Numbered from the stretch's first letter, positions 33,870 to 42,479 are shown. The stretch is 64,000 nucleotides of DNA from Bradyrhizobium sp. (GCF_016219575.1 NZ_JACRMG010000037.1:62001-126000), one strand, 5' to 3'. The notes: generated by a model not told the origin, from the sequence alone. Numbers and translations are program-made.

Positions 33870-34715
33870 TCAAAGGAAGCCTTTTTCTGATTCCGAATCG
33901 TCTTCGCTTTCTTCAAGAAGCTTCTTTACCTCCTGAGGATCTTCACCAAATGTCACCAGCGAATCGGGTAGCCCGATGAGGACTAGCGGACAGGGATTGC
34001 CGACACCGCGCAGAACACGGTCCTGCAATTTGCCCCAATGCGTTGTGGAGGCACCAAACTTGTCTCCGACAAAATGATCGACGAATGCATCGCGAAAAGG
34101 AACTGGGTTCTTCTTTCGCGTAACGCGCTTTATCACGTCAGCAATCTGCCGCCTCGTGCGATTGAGACCGATCCGTTCCATATCGTCGTGGGAGTTTACT
34201 TGGTGCTCATCCACGAAACGTCGAACAAGGCGTTTCATCGATCCGTGCAATGAGCAACCGCGCGTAACGATGATACCCAATGAGATCGCACCGTCGGCAT
34301 GGAGCCTCTTGAAGTTTTCAAGATCGCGATCGAAGAAGGGATCCTTGTTATTCCACTCGATCTCGAAAGCAATCGTTCCCGCGGCGAACGTCTTGACGTG
34401 ATCGATTTCGTGAGACTGAGCTTCTCGCTCGACGCCGTCGATAATTCTTTGCACCACGAAAATGTGCTTGCGCCATTCATGAGAGGCGAGCGCCCTTCGA
34501 AGCCTCTGGGTGCCCTTGGCTTCACCGCCCCCAGACCCGATGATTTCTTCGATTGGAATGGTCGAAGACAGCAGCACGCCTTCCAATTGCTCGGCGACTT
34601 CCGGGAAATCGATGCTGAGAATGGCCTTGGCGTGAGATCGAAATTCGATCTCGAAACCGCGCTCCTTAAGCCGTTCAAACATCTGTCCGGTGCCCCCAGC
34701 CGAAGACCCGAACAT
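33870..34715 (-). CDS. BglII/BstYI-like restriction endonuclease homologue 1
   Basis: 281 residues from 34715; a start at 34682 (MFERLKERGFEIEF) is an alternative. The centre has D105, then FEIEWNNKDPFFDRDL with E118, E120, N122, K124 and D129-R130-D131-L132. This D...ExEWNxKD...DRDL arrangement is the active-site region I associate with the BglII/BstYI nuclease family, a PD-(D/E)XK variant. It is divergent from an MT-A70 methyltransferase gene, 98 bases from the chosen methyltransferase start. Base composition is visibly lower in GC than the flanks (about 48% by hand count over 34321-34380 versus about 68% in uvrB), so it was probably acquired. Confidence 0.72.
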   Translation of the reverse strand: MFGSSAGGTGQMFERLKERGFEIEFRSHAKAILSIDFPEVAEQLEGVLLSSTIPIEEIIGSGGGEAKGTQRLRRALASHEWRKHIFVVQRIIDGVEREAQSHEIDHVKTFAAGTIAFEIEWNNKDPFFDRDLENFKRLHADGAISLGIIVTRGCSLHGSMKRLVRRFVDEHQVNSHDDMERIGLNRTRRQIADVIKRVTRKKNPVPFRDAFVDHFVGDKFGASTTHWGKLQDRVLRGVGNPCPLVLIGLPDSLVTFGEDPQEVKKLLEESEDDSESEKGFL

Positions 34716-34731
34716 TTATCACCAACTATCT

Positions 34732-34760
34732 TGAGAACGTAACGTGAACATGATATTATG
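34732..34760 (+). promoter_or_regulatory. candidate methyltransferase promoter in the restriction locus
   Basis: TTGAGA at 34732-34737, a 17-base spacer and TATTAT at 34755-34760. Both boxes are close to sigma70 consensus, better than usual for this genome. Initiation near 34767 falls in the inverted repeat ATGCG-TTT-CGCAT (34759-34771), a possible operator. Confidence 0.6.
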
Positions 34761-34813
34761 CGTTTCGCATTGCGCGTATATCGTTTGCCATGCCTAACGC
34801 CTTGGAGTCGCCC

Positions 34814-35449
34814 ATGCTTTCTGCGGGACAGGATTTGCTGCGCTTTGCAGAAGGCCGTCGGTTCGCGACAATCCTTGCCGACCCGCCGTGGCAGTTCACC
34901 AACAAGACGGGGAAGGTTGCCCCTGAGCACAAGCGGCTCTCGCGCTACGGCACGATGAAACTCGACGAGATCAGCGCCCTCCCAATTTCGGAAATCGCGG
35001 CGCCGACGTCACATCTGTATCTATGGTGTCCCAACGCGATGTTGCCCGATGGCCTAGCCGTGATGAAGGCATGGGGCTTCAACTACAAATCAAACATCGT
35101 TTGGCACAAGGTACGGAAGGACGGCGGCTCCGACGGCCGCGGCGTTGGATTCTATTTCCGTAACGTCACCGAACTGATCTTGTTTGGCGTGCGTGGAAAG
35201 AACGCACGCACATTGGCTCCCGGTCGTCGGCAGGTGAATCTTCTTGCGACGCGTAAGCGTGAGCATTCGCGTAAGCCCGATGAGCAGTACGACATTATTG
35301 AGGCCTGCTCACCTGGGCCGTTCGTTGAGCTATTCGGTCGCGGTCCTCGAAAGGGGTGGACGACCTGGGGCAATCAGGCGGAAGACTACAAGCCAACTTG
35401 GAAGACCTATTCCAATCACTCGCAGGCACGTTTGATCGCGGCAGAGTAG
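34814..35449 (+). CDS. MT-A70-family adenine-N6 DNA methyltransferase
   Basis: 211 residues from the ATG at 34814, chosen because GGAG lies six bases upstream; an earlier ATG at 34790 has none. The catalytic motif IV is DPPW (Asp23-Trp26) near the N-terminus, with SRYGTMKLDEISALPI and the family blocks LYLWCPNAMLPDGLAVM, KAWGFNYKSNIVWHKV, FRNVTELILFGVRG and CSPGPFVELFGRG. MT-A70 enzymes methylate adenine at N6. Flanked on both sides by BglII-like nuclease genes transcribed away from or toward it, it is the modification half of a candidate restriction system. Low GC. Confidence 0.88.
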   Translation: MLSAGQDLLRFAEGRRFATILADPPWQFTNKTGKVAPEHKRLSRYGTMKLDEISALPISEIAAPTSHLYLWCPNAMLPDGLAVMKAWGFNYKSNIVWHKVRKDGGSDGRGVGFYFRNVTELILFGVRGKNARTLAPGRRQVNLLATRKREHSRKPDEQYDIIEACSPGPFVELFGRGPRKGWTTWGNQAEDYKPTWKTYSNHSQARLIAAE

Positions 35450-35462
35450 AGGAGATCGCTTC

Positions 35463-36164
35463 TTAGCGGTACGGCTGACCGTCCCAAGTCCGCTCACTGG
35501 CGGCTACTATGAGGACCGGGCACGTTCCCATGACCCCACGACGGACGCGCATTTGTGCCTTGTCGAAGGCGGTTACAGTCGACGTGCTTAAATCTATGGG
35601 AAGCCTTGTGGTTCGATCCGCTTCAGGACGTGTCGCCTGATACTGCGACCAGATCTTTCTAGCCAATTTCAGAAGGCTTAGCCGATCCTTAGTGATGATG
35701 ACACCGGCTGATATTACTCCCGCCTCGTGCCACGACCGGTATGAAGCCAGGTCGCGATCGAGGTTCCCGTCCTTCGCATTCCACTCGACGTCGAGAACCA
35801 CACGGCCCTTATGGTTATCGACGAGATAGCCTTCCTGCCGCACCGGCGGGAGATTTCCTATCACTGCGTTGTCGCTGTTGAGCAAGATGCCTCGGGTCTC
35901 AAGGTCAAGGCGGGCTTCTTGCCAGCCGCGAGCTGAGAATAGACTGTCGATCTGCTCCGCGATGTCGCCTCGGTTTCCGCCCGGCTTTAGCCAATATTCC
36001 GGACTTAACCGGTAGGTAGACAGAACATCAACAATGTCCTCCCATTCAGATCGGCAGACCGCTTGCATGACTGCGGCTGCTGAGTTCGTCTCCATGAACT
36101 CCCAATGATCGCGCGCCGCTGCCGGCAAGACGCTGGAATCATCGTAGGTGTGGGTCTCGAACAT
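35463..36164 (-). CDS. BglII/BstYI-like restriction endonuclease homologue 2
   Basis: 233 residues starting MFETHTYDDSSV. The centre has D116 then VVLDVEWNAKDGNLDRDLAS with D125, E127, N129, K131 and D136-R137-D138-L139, the same D...ExEWNxKD...DRDL pattern as the gene at 33870 though the rest differs. Upstream it has WEDIVDVLSTYRLSPEYWLK, with GGNRGDIAEQIDSLFSARGW. It is convergent with the methyltransferase (13 bases between stops) and 75 bases downstream of uvrB. Possibly a second nuclease, a heterodimer partner, or a solo homologue. Low GC. Confidence 0.68.
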   Translation of the reverse strand: MFETHTYDDSSVLPAAARDHWEFMETNSAAAVMQAVCRSEWEDIVDVLSTYRLSPEYWLKPGGNRGDIAEQIDSLFSARGWQEARLDLETRGILLNSDNAVIGNLPPVRQEGYLVDNHKGRVVLDVEWNAKDGNLDRDLASYRSWHEAGVISAGVIITKDRLSLLKLARKIWSQYQATRPEADRTTRLPIDLSTSTVTAFDKAQMRVRRGVMGTCPVLIVAASERTWDGQPYR

Positions 36165-36239
36165 ATATACTGGCCACTCGCGTCGTGTCGTGTCTTGGGT
36201 GTCGAGGTAAGTCGAATGACGTTTGCCTCGCTTGCATAG

Positions 36240-39200
36240 CTACCTCTTCTTCCACCCACCCCTTTTCCCCGGCGCACCGCCGGTCGACCGCGGGCTCGGT
36301 CCGAATTCCGGGCCGGACTGCCGGGAGTCCGTCGGCTGGATGATGCGGCTGGTGCTGCCGAACGGTTTTGCGGGGAGGGCGCGCTCGGCGCGGTAGGGCA
36401 GGGACTCCGGGCCGTGCATCTCGTCGAGGTCGGGCTTGTGGACGCGTGAGCCGCCGCTGACACCGCCCGTGGAATGCCCCTCATCCGCCTTCGCTCCTTG
36501 AGCTACGGCGGACATGCCCCGACCTTCTCCCCGTGAAGAACGGGGAGAGGGGGAGGAGCCGCCGCTTCGGCTGGCCTTCAGTGCCGACTGTACGCTCTTC
36601 TTCTTCATCGCGCTGACCGGGAGATTCGCGGCCTCGCCGTATTTCTTCGTGCCGGTGTAGGCGCCGGCGCGGCCTGCGACGGCCTTCTGCTTGGCGGTGG
36701 GGTCGTCGACCACGGCCATTTCGGTGGCGCGCAGGCGTTTGACTTCGTCGCGCAGGCGGGCGGCTTCCTCGAAGTTCAGATCGGCGGCGGCTTCGCGCAT
36801 GCGGGTTTCGAGATCGCCGAGCACCGCCTCGAAATTGTGGCCGATGCTGATCACGTCGTCGGCCATGCCGCCGTCGCCGATCTCGACCAGCACATGGTCG
36901 CGCTCGTAGACGCTGTTCATGATGTCGTGGATCGAGCGCTTGATGCTTTCGGGCGTGATGCCGTGGGCCTCGTTGTATTCGACCTGCTTCTCCCGGCGGC
37001 GGTTGGTTTCCGCGATGGCGCGCTCCATCGAGCCGGTCATCTGGTCGGCATAGAGGATCACCTTGCCGTCGACGTTGCGCGCGGCGCGGCCGATGGTCTG
37101 GATCAGCGAGGTCTCGCTGCGCAAAAAGCCTTCCTTGTCGGCGTCGAGGATCGCCACCAGCGCGCATTCGGGAATGTCGAGGCCCTCGCGCAGCAGGTTG
37201 ATGCCGACCAGCGCGTCGAACGCGCCGAGGCGAAGATCCCTAATGATCTCGATGCGCTCGATGGTGTCGATATCGCTGTGCATGTAACGCACGCGAATGC
37301 CCTGCTCATGCAGATATTCGGTGAGGTCTTCCGCCATGCGCTTGGTCAGCACCGTGACCAGCGAGCGGTAGCCGGCCTGCGCGGTGGCGCGCACCTCGCC
37401 GACGAGGTCGTCGACCTGGGTGCGGGCGGGTCTGATATGTACGGGAGGATCGATCAGCCCGGTGGGGCGGATCACCTGTTCGACGAACACGCCGCCGCTC
37501 TCGTTCAGCTCCCAGCCGCCTGGAGTAGCCGACACTGCGACCGATTGCGGGCGCATCATGTCCCATTCCTCGAAGCGCAGCGGGCGGTTGTCCATGCAGG
37601 AGGGCAGGCGGAATCCATATTCGGCCAGCGTCGCCTTGCGCCGGAAGTCGCCGCGGAACATGCCGCCGATCTGCGGAATGGTGACGTGGCTCTCGTCGGC
37701 GAACACCAGCGCATTGTCGGGCACATATTCGAACAGCGTCGGCGGCGGCTCGCCGGGGCGGCGGCCGGTGAGATAGCGCGAATAGTTCTCGATGCCGGCG
37801 CAGCTTCCGGTCGCTTCCATCATTTCGAGGTCGAAGGTGGTGCGCTGCTCCAGCCGCTGCGCTTCCAGCAGGCGCCCCTGGTTATGCAGCTCGTCGAGCC
37901 GCAGCTTCAATTCTGACTTGATCGACTTGATCGCCTGCACCAGCGTCGGGCGCGGCGTCACATAGTGCGAGTTGGCGTAGATCTTGATGAATTCGAGCTC
38001 GTCCTGCTTGTGGCCGGTGAGCGGATCGAACTCCTCGATATTTTCAACGGTGTCGCCGAACAGATTCACGCGCCAGGCGCGGTCTTCGTAATGCGCGGGG
38101 AAGATGTCGATGACGTCGCCGCGGACGCGGAAGGTGCCGCGGGCGAAATCGGCCTGGGTGCGCTTGTACTGCAGGGCGACGAGGTCGGCGATCAATTGCC
38201 GCTGGTCGATGCGCTCGCCCTTCTTCAGCGCAAAGGTCATCGCGGTATAGGTCTCGACCGAGCCGATACCGTAGATGCAGGACACGGAGGCGACGATGAT
38301 GACGTCGTCGCGCTCCAGCAGCGCGCGCGTCGCCGAGTGGCGCATGCGGTCGATCTGCTCGTTGATCGAGGAATCCTTCTCGATATAGGTGTCGGTGCGG
38401 GGAACGTAGGCTTCCGGCTGGTAGTAGTCGTAATAGGAGACGAAATACTCCACCGCATTGTCGGGGAAGAAGCTCTTGAACTCGCCATAGAGCTGCGCGG
38501 CCAGCGTCTTGTTCGGCGCCAGGATCAGGGCCGGGCGCTGCGTCGCCTCGATCACCTTGGCCATGGTGTAGGTCTTGCCGGAGCCGGTGACGCCGAGCAG
38601 CACCTGGGTGCGGTCGTTGCGCTCGATGCCTTCGACCAGTTCGGCGATCGCGGTCGGCTGGTCGCCCCTCGGCTCGTATTCCGACTTGATCTCGAAGCGC
38701 ACGCCGCCTTCGGATTTTTCCGGGCGCGGCGGGCGGTGCGGCGTCCACACCTTGAGCTGGCCATCCTCGCCGCGGAATTCCGGGCGGCCCTCGCGGATCA
38801 GGCTTTCCAGCGCCTCGGCGGTGGCCTGGACGCCGAGCGCTTCCATCTTGTTGCGCGGCGGCCGCGCCAGCTCGGCTTCGTCATCCTCCGCGGTCGGCAA
38901 TCCCAGTTGCCGCGCCAGCTCCGGATCGAGCATCGGGATGGTCGCCGCGGTGCCGTAATTGGCCTGCGGTGCTTCCTCGAGACCCTCGCGCGCGGCGTCG
39001 CGCTTGCCGACATCCTCCTGCGTGCCGCGCGTCGAGGCCCGCGCGCGATGCGCGGCGGCCTCGCCACTGGAGCGGCGGTCCCAGGAATTGTCCGGCGGCG
39101 GCTGCAATCCGGTGCCCGAGCCGAGGCCGCTTTCGCCGCGGTTGATCGCGGGATTGAGCAACTCGGCCAGCGCCGGCCCGATCGGTTGCACGTCGGGGCG

Positions 39201-39260
39201 ATGCGCTTTGGATTTGGGGGCTTTGCCGGGCCTTTTCGGGGTGTCTGACTTCTTCGCCAT
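36240..39260 (-). CDS. uvrB: excinuclease ABC subunit B
   Basis: DNA damage-verifying helicase subunit of nucleotide excision repair. 1006 residues, well above the usual 670. An extra N-terminus of about 185 residues is low-complexity and charged. The core starts near 189 (FEIKSEYEPRGDQPTAI), Walker A is GVTGSGKT (223-230), the beta-hairpin YYDYYQPEAYVP follows, then motifs around GINLLREGLDIPE and QTIGRAARN, and the C-terminal UVR motif (about 857-892, FEAVLGDLETRMREAAADL). Beyond about 893 a tail of 110 residues is low-complexity and contains a translated palindromic repeat (residues about 902-928). The shorter N- and C-terminal tails are normal for many alphaproteobacteria. Confidence 0.97.
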   Translation of the reverse strand: MAKKSDTPKRPGKAPKSKAHRPDVQPIGPALAELLNPAINRGESGLGSGTGLQPPPDNSWDRRSSGEAAAHRARASTRGTQEDVGKRDAAREGLEEAPQANYGTAATIPMLDPELARQLGLPTAEDDEAELARPPRNKMEALGVQATAEALESLIREGRPEFRGEDGQLKVWTPHRPPRPEKSEGGVRFEIKSEYEPRGDQPTAIAELVEGIERNDRTQVLLGVTGSGKTYTMAKVIEATQRPALILAPNKTLAAQLYGEFKSFFPDNAVEYFVSYYDYYQPEAYVPRTDTYIEKDSSINEQIDRMRHSATRALLERDDVIIVASVSCIYGIGSVETYTAMTFALKKGERIDQRQLIADLVALQYKRTQADFARGTFRVRGDVIDIFPAHYEDRAWRVNLFGDTVENIEEFDPLTGHKQDELEFIKIYANSHYVTPRPTLVQAIKSIKSELKLRLDELHNQGRLLEAQRLEQRTTFDLEMMEATGSCAGIENYSRYLTGRRPGEPPPTLFEYVPDNALVFADESHVTIPQIGGMFRGDFRRKATLAEYGFRLPSCMDNRPLRFEEWDMMRPQSVAVSATPGGWELNESGGVFVEQVIRPTGLIDPPVHIRPARTQVDDLVGEVRATAQAGYRSLVTVLTKRMAEDLTEYLHEQGIRVRYMHSDIDTIERIEIIRDLRLGAFDALVGINLLREGLDIPECALVAILDADKEGFLRSETSLIQTIGRAARNVDGKVILYADQMTGSMERAIAETNRRREKQVEYNEAHGITPESIKRSIHDIMNSVYERDHVLVEIGDGGMADDVISIGHNFEAVLGDLETRMREAAADLNFEEAARLRDEVKRLRATEMAVVDDPTAKQKAVAGRAGAYTGTKKYGEAANLPVSAMKKKSVQSALKASRSGGSSPSPRSSRGEGRGMSAVAQGAKADEGHSTGGVSGGSRVHKPDLDEMHGPESLPYRAERALPAKPFGSTSRIIQPTDSRQSGPEFGPSPRSTGGAPGKRGGWKKR
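36477..36556. repeat. family A palindromic repeat inside uvrB
   Basis: The repeat begins CCCCTCATCCGCCTTCGC, has a TCCGCC/GGCGGA pair (36484-36512), and ends with CCTTCTCCCCG and CGGGGAGAGG (36523-36550). It lies in frame within the uvrB tail and encodes Ser/Arg/Gly-rich residues without breaking the gene. Confidence 0.85.
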
Positions 39261-39382
39261 GGGGCGAATATGGGATGCTTCCGACGCGCAGGAAAGGGCA
39301 AACGCGGACCGATTCCGGCAACGTTCGCCGTGCTGTCAGCAGATGGCAGCACGCGTACTCGCGCGGAAGTCCGAGTCGGTTT

Positions 39383-39558
39383 TCGTCATGGCCGGGCCTA
39401 GAATCGTAGGGTGGGCAAAGCGAAGCGTGCCCACCTTTCTGGCGCCGCCGGCAATAACGGTGGGCACGGCGCAAGAGCGCCTTTGCCCACCCTACGGGAG
39501 CTTCGTCCAGCGGCAAGGAAAGACGTGGATGGCCGGGACAAGCCCGGCCATGACGAAG
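39383..39558. repeat. family B repeat split by a family C repeat
   Basis: The left end TTCGTCATGGCCGGGCCT is separated from the right half (GGAAAGACGTGGATGGCCGG to GCCCGGCCATGACGAA) by a complete family C unit (39406-39495). Removing the family C unit rejoins a family B element, so the copy appears nested. The 326-base gap between uvrB and the zinc-ribbon gene holds little else. Confidence 0.65.
39406..39495. repeat. palindromic repeat, family C
   Basis: GTAGGGTGGGCAAAGCGAAG to GCGCCTTTGCCCACCCTAC with CGTGCCCACC/GGTGGGCACG inside. It is nested in the family B element at 39383-39558. Confidence 0.85.
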
Positions 39559-39585
39559 AGTAATTGCTAAGGCATGGATGGAGAC

Positions 39586-39789
39586 CTACGCCACCGGCTC
39601 GCCCGCGGTCTCGACGATGTCGAGATGGATGCCGCCGCAGCGGGTGCAGCGCATGGTCCAGTATTCGCAGCCGCCGCGACCGACGCGGCCGGGGATGATC
39701 TTCAGCACCACGAGGCCGGCGCTGCACTTCGGACAGGCCGACAGCACGGGAGTGGAAGCGACGGCCGGCGCGATCTCAATGCGCTGCAT
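39586..39789 (-). CDS. small zinc-ribbon protein
   Basis: 67 residues from the ATG at 39789 (MQRIEIAPAV), with GGGAG six bases upstream. Two Cys-x2-Cys knuckles: SACPKCSAG and RCTRCGGI, the four ligands of a zinc ribbon, separated by a strand region VVLKIIPGRVGRGGCEYWTM. A longer frame to 39912 is shadow. It overlaps the upstream gene by 14 bases, so the pair is cotranscribed. Function unknown; possibly nucleic-acid or protein binding. Confidence 0.7.
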   Translation of the reverse strand: MQRIEIAPAVASTPVLSACPKCSAGLVVLKIIPGRVGRGGCEYWTMRCTRCGGIHLDIVETAGEPVA

Positions 39790-40021
39790 GAGACGCTCCC
39801 AGAGACGTTCCCTGGCTGCGCAGCCCGCAGCGGTCGATATGGCTCTTGGCATGGTCGATCGCCGCTTCGGGATCGTGCCAGGCGAAGCCGACATCGAGGG
39901 CGGTAAACGCAATGCCGTCGATCACGACCGGCTCGCGGTCCGCCCGGCGGATCCGCGCATGCCACAGGCCCTTGCCGGCCTCGAAGGATTCAATGTCAAA
40001 ACCGTCATAGAGGCAGGCCAT
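39776..40021 (-). CDS. conserved hypothetical protein (81 residues)
   Basis: Reads from the ATG at 40021 (MACLYDGFDIESFEAG). Single small alpha/beta domain: GLWHARIRRADREPVVIDG, ALDVGFAWHDPEAAIDHAKS. No signal peptide or membrane segment. Overlaps the zinc-ribbon gene by 14 bases at its end. I do not recognise the family beyond a Bradyrhizobium-type hypothetical. Confidence 0.6.
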   Translation of the reverse strand: MACLYDGFDIESFEAGKGLWHARIRRADREPVVIDGIAFTALDVGFAWHDPEAAIDHAKSHIDRCGLRSQGTSLGASHAAH

Positions 40022-40120
40022 CGCGCGCTCCGGGTTCTCTGTGGTTGCAGGAGACCACGGAATTTCCGCCCGGGCTGTGAAGCGCCTCACACATGGCCGG
40101 CAAATTCGCGGGGGCGTCCC

Positions 40121-41020
40121 TTAGCCGCGCGCGGCCTTGCGGCGGCCGGCCGGCTCGGCGGCGGCGCGCATGATCCAGCGCCGGAACGCGGCAAAGTCGC
40201 GTTGCTCGGTACGAAAGCTGCGATAGACCAGGTACCAGCGCATGCCCTTGGGCACGCTGAGGCCGAACGGCGCCACCAGCCGCCCGGCGGCGAGGTCGTC
40301 GTCGATATAGGGGCGGATGCCCATGGCGATGCCGAGCCCGTCGACCGCGGCCTGCAGCGCCTGGCCGTAGAACTGGAATTCCGGCCCGCGTGCGGTCAGG
40401 CGCGGCACCTGCGCCGCCTTCAGCCACAGCGGCCAGTCGTCGGGCGAATGGGCGACGCGCAACAGGCTCGGTCCCTTCAGGTCGCCCGCGCGCTTCAGCC
40501 CGGCCGCGAGGCGCGGCGCGCAGACCGGCGTGAGGTCGGCGGCGAACAGCGGCTCCGCGGTCAGGCCCGGCCAGTTGCCGTCGCCGAGCCGGATGCCGCA
40601 GCTCCAGTCTTCGCCGAACGGCACGCCGGCGCCGCCGGTGGTGATGCGCACGTCGATGTCGGGTTCCTCCTTGCGAAAGTCGGCGAGCCGCGGGATCAGC
40701 CATTTCATCAGGAAGGTCGGCCCGACGCCGATGGTGAGCACGCGCACGCTCGCCGGCGCGGTGACCTGCGCGGTGAGGCTTGCCAGCGCATCGAAGATCG
40801 GCGTCAGCCCGCTCTGATAGGCGCGCCCCGCCGCCGTGGTGACCAGCTTGTTGGCCTTGCGTTCGAACAGCGCGACGCCGAGCCGCTCTTCCAGCAGATG
40901 CACCATGCGGCTGACCGCTGCCGCCGACACGTTGAGCTCGTTGCCCGCCGCGGCGAAGCTGCCGCTGCGCGCCGCCGCCTCGAATGCCTTGATGCCGTTG
41001 AGGAAGAGCAGCCGACGCAA
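40121..41020 (-). CDS. LysR-family regulator (GcvA-like)
   Basis: About 299 residues if translation starts at the TTG at 41020 (L-R-R-L-L-F-L-N-G), preceded by AGGG eight bases upstream; a GTG frame at 41092 adds a basic, non-homologous leader. N-terminal winged helix: IKAFEAAARSGSFAAAGNEL, NVSAAAVSRMVHLLEERLGV, then the substrate-binding region from about residue 90. The C-terminal part resembles the GcvA/AmpR branch (WPLWLKAAQVP and FYGQALQAAVDGLGIAMG). It is divergent from the TSUP transporter, a likely target. The ligand is unknown. Confidence 0.88.
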   Translation of the reverse strand: MRRLLFLNGIKAFEAAARSGSFAAAGNELNVSAAAVSRMVHLLEERLGVALFERKANKLVTTAAGRAYQSGLTPIFDALASLTAQVTAPASVRVLTIGVGPTFLMKWLIPRLADFRKEEPDIDVRITTGGAGVPFGEDWSCGIRLGDGNWPGLTAEPLFAADLTPVCAPRLAAGLKRAGDLKGPSLLRVAHSPDDWPLWLKAAQVPRLTARGPEFQFYGQALQAAVDGLGIAMGIRPYIDDDLAAGRLVAPFGLSVPKGMRWYLVYRSFRTEQRDFAAFRRWIMRAAAEPAGRRKAARG

Positions 41021-41139
41021 AATCTCGACCCTCAGGAAAACTGATGCCAGGGCAAGATAACTCAGTTTGCGCCGCCGCGACAAGCGCGGCACTAATATGA
41101 AGGTATAGTTCGAATTGATTCAGGCGCTGCCTTCCTTCG

Positions 41140-41283
41140 CCTCGCCCCGCGTGCGGGGAGAGGCCGGAGCGCATCGTGAGATGCGATCCGGGTGAGGGGG
41201 ACTCTCCGCGAGTCCATCTGTCACCGAATTTGCGGAAGCGGCCCCTCACCCCAACCCTCTCCCCGTAAGAACGGGGAGAGGGA
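41140..41283. repeat. two family A palindromic repeats in tandem
   Basis: CCTCGCCCCGC/GCGGGGAGAGG (41140-41163) with ATGCGATCCGGGTGAGGGG, then CCCCTCACCCC and CCCTCTCCCCG/CGGGGAGAGGG (41242-41283). They fill the LysR-TSUP intergenic region and come within 30 bases of the TSUP start. Confidence 0.82.
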
Positions 41284-41309
41284 GAACTGGCAGTTTGCAG
41301 GGAAACGCC

Positions 41310-42065
41310 GTGACGCCGCTTCTAATCGCCGCACTCGGATTGCTGATGGTCGCGACCGCCTTCCTGTCCGGCATTTTCGGCATGGCCGGCGGGCTGATCC
41401 TGATCGGCGTGCTGCTGACCATCCTGCCGCTGCCCTCGGCGATGGTGCTGCACGCCGTCACGCAGATGGCCTCGAACGGCTGGCGCGCCTTCCTGTGGCG
41501 GGCGCATATCCGCTGGCGGCCGGTGGCGATCTACCTGATCGGCTGCGGGCTGGCGCTCGGCGCCTGGTCGATCACCCGCTACGTGCCGGACAAGCCGATC
41601 GCGCTCCTGCTGCTCGGCATCACGCCGTTCATGGCGCGGATGACGCCCGCGAGCATCAAGCCCAATCCCGACAGCATCGCGCAAGGCTCGTTCTACGGCT
41701 TCATCTGCATGGGGCTGATGCTGATGACCGGCGTGTCCGGCCCCTTGATGGACACCTTCTTCCTCGGCGGCAATTTCAACCGCAAGGAGGTGGTGGCGAC
41801 GAAGGCGGCCTGCCAGGTCGCGAGCCATTTCGTGAAGCTGGTCTATTTCGGCGGCATCATCGACCAGGCCGCCTCGCTCGATCCCGTGCTGGCGGTTGTT
41901 GCGGTCGCAGCCTCGATGCTCGGCACCACGCTGGCGCGGCGCCTGCTGGAGGCGATGAGCGACGTCCAGTTCCGCACCTGGGCCAACCGGCTGATCACCA
42001 CGATTGCCTGCTATTACATCGGGTATGGCAGCTGGCTGTTGTTGAGCCCCTATCTCAAGGCATGA
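41310..42065 (+). CDS. TSUP (TauE/SafE) family transporter
   Basis: Inner-membrane anion permease of about 251 residues from the GTG at 41310 (V-T-P-L-L-I-A-A), preceded by AGGGAA; a TTG frame 15 bases earlier lacks a site. About eight membrane helices, with the two-repeat TSUP motifs: GIFGMAGGLILIGVLLTILP in the first half and MTGVSGPLMDTFFLGG in the second. Family members export sulphite, taurine derivatives or organic acids. The LysR gene is divergent; a winged-helix-like gene follows by 12 bases. Confidence 0.88.
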   Translation: MTPLLIAALGLLMVATAFLSGIFGMAGGLILIGVLLTILPLPSAMVLHAVTQMASNGWRAFLWRAHIRWRPVAIYLIGCGLALGAWSITRYVPDKPIALLLLGITPFMARMTPASIKPNPDSIAQGSFYGFICMGLMLMTGVSGPLMDTFFLGGNFNRKEVVATKAACQVASHFVKLVYFGGIIDQAASLDPVLAVVAVAASMLGTTLARRLLEAMSDVQFRTWANRLITTIACYYIGYGSWLLLSPYLKA

Positions 42066-42077
42066 CGGAGGTCTCAC

Positions 42078-42338
42078 ATGCGCGATGCGACCGATGCCCT
42101 GGTGCTCGATCTCGTCGAATGGGTGGCGCGCGAGCCGCGGCCGTACTCCGAGGTGATCGACACCTGGCGCACCTCGTGCCCGCGGCTGACCATCTGGGAG
42201 GACGCGGTGGATCGCGGCTATGTCGCGCGCAGGCCCACGGCCGACGGCCTGCGCGTTACCGTCACCGAAGGCGGCGAGCGGTTCCTGCGCGAGCACGGGC
42301 GAAACCGGCCGCGCACGGGTCGCGGGAAGCTGTCCTGA
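42078..42338 (+). CDS. small winged-helix-like protein
   Basis: 86 residues starting MRDATDALVLDLVEWVAREP with GGAGG seven bases upstream. Predicted helices then a hairpin: SCPRLTIWEDAVDRGYVARR and GLRVTVTEGGERFLREHG, the pattern of a winged helix. It follows the TSUP gene by 12 bases, so it is cotranscribed. Basic C-terminal tail. Function unknown; possibly a regulator. Confidence 0.68.
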   Translation: MRDATDALVLDLVEWVAREPRPYSEVIDTWRTSCPRLTIWEDAVDRGYVARRPTADGLRVTVTEGGERFLREHGRNRPRTGRGKLS

Positions 42339-42479
42339 CGGCACGGTTGAACGGTCATTCGATCGCCGACCTCCACGTGCGGGCGTAGAGGCAATTGTTG
42401 CAGCCATATGAATGATCTAGCTCAACGCGGCAGCGCTGCGCCTGGGGCACATTGACCCCGGTTGTCAGAGGGGTGCGCC

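Noticed and set aside
36837..39248. Long plus-strand frames opposite uvrB
   Set aside because: UvrB motifs are continuous on the minus strand; the plus-strand products are low-complexity antisense readings.
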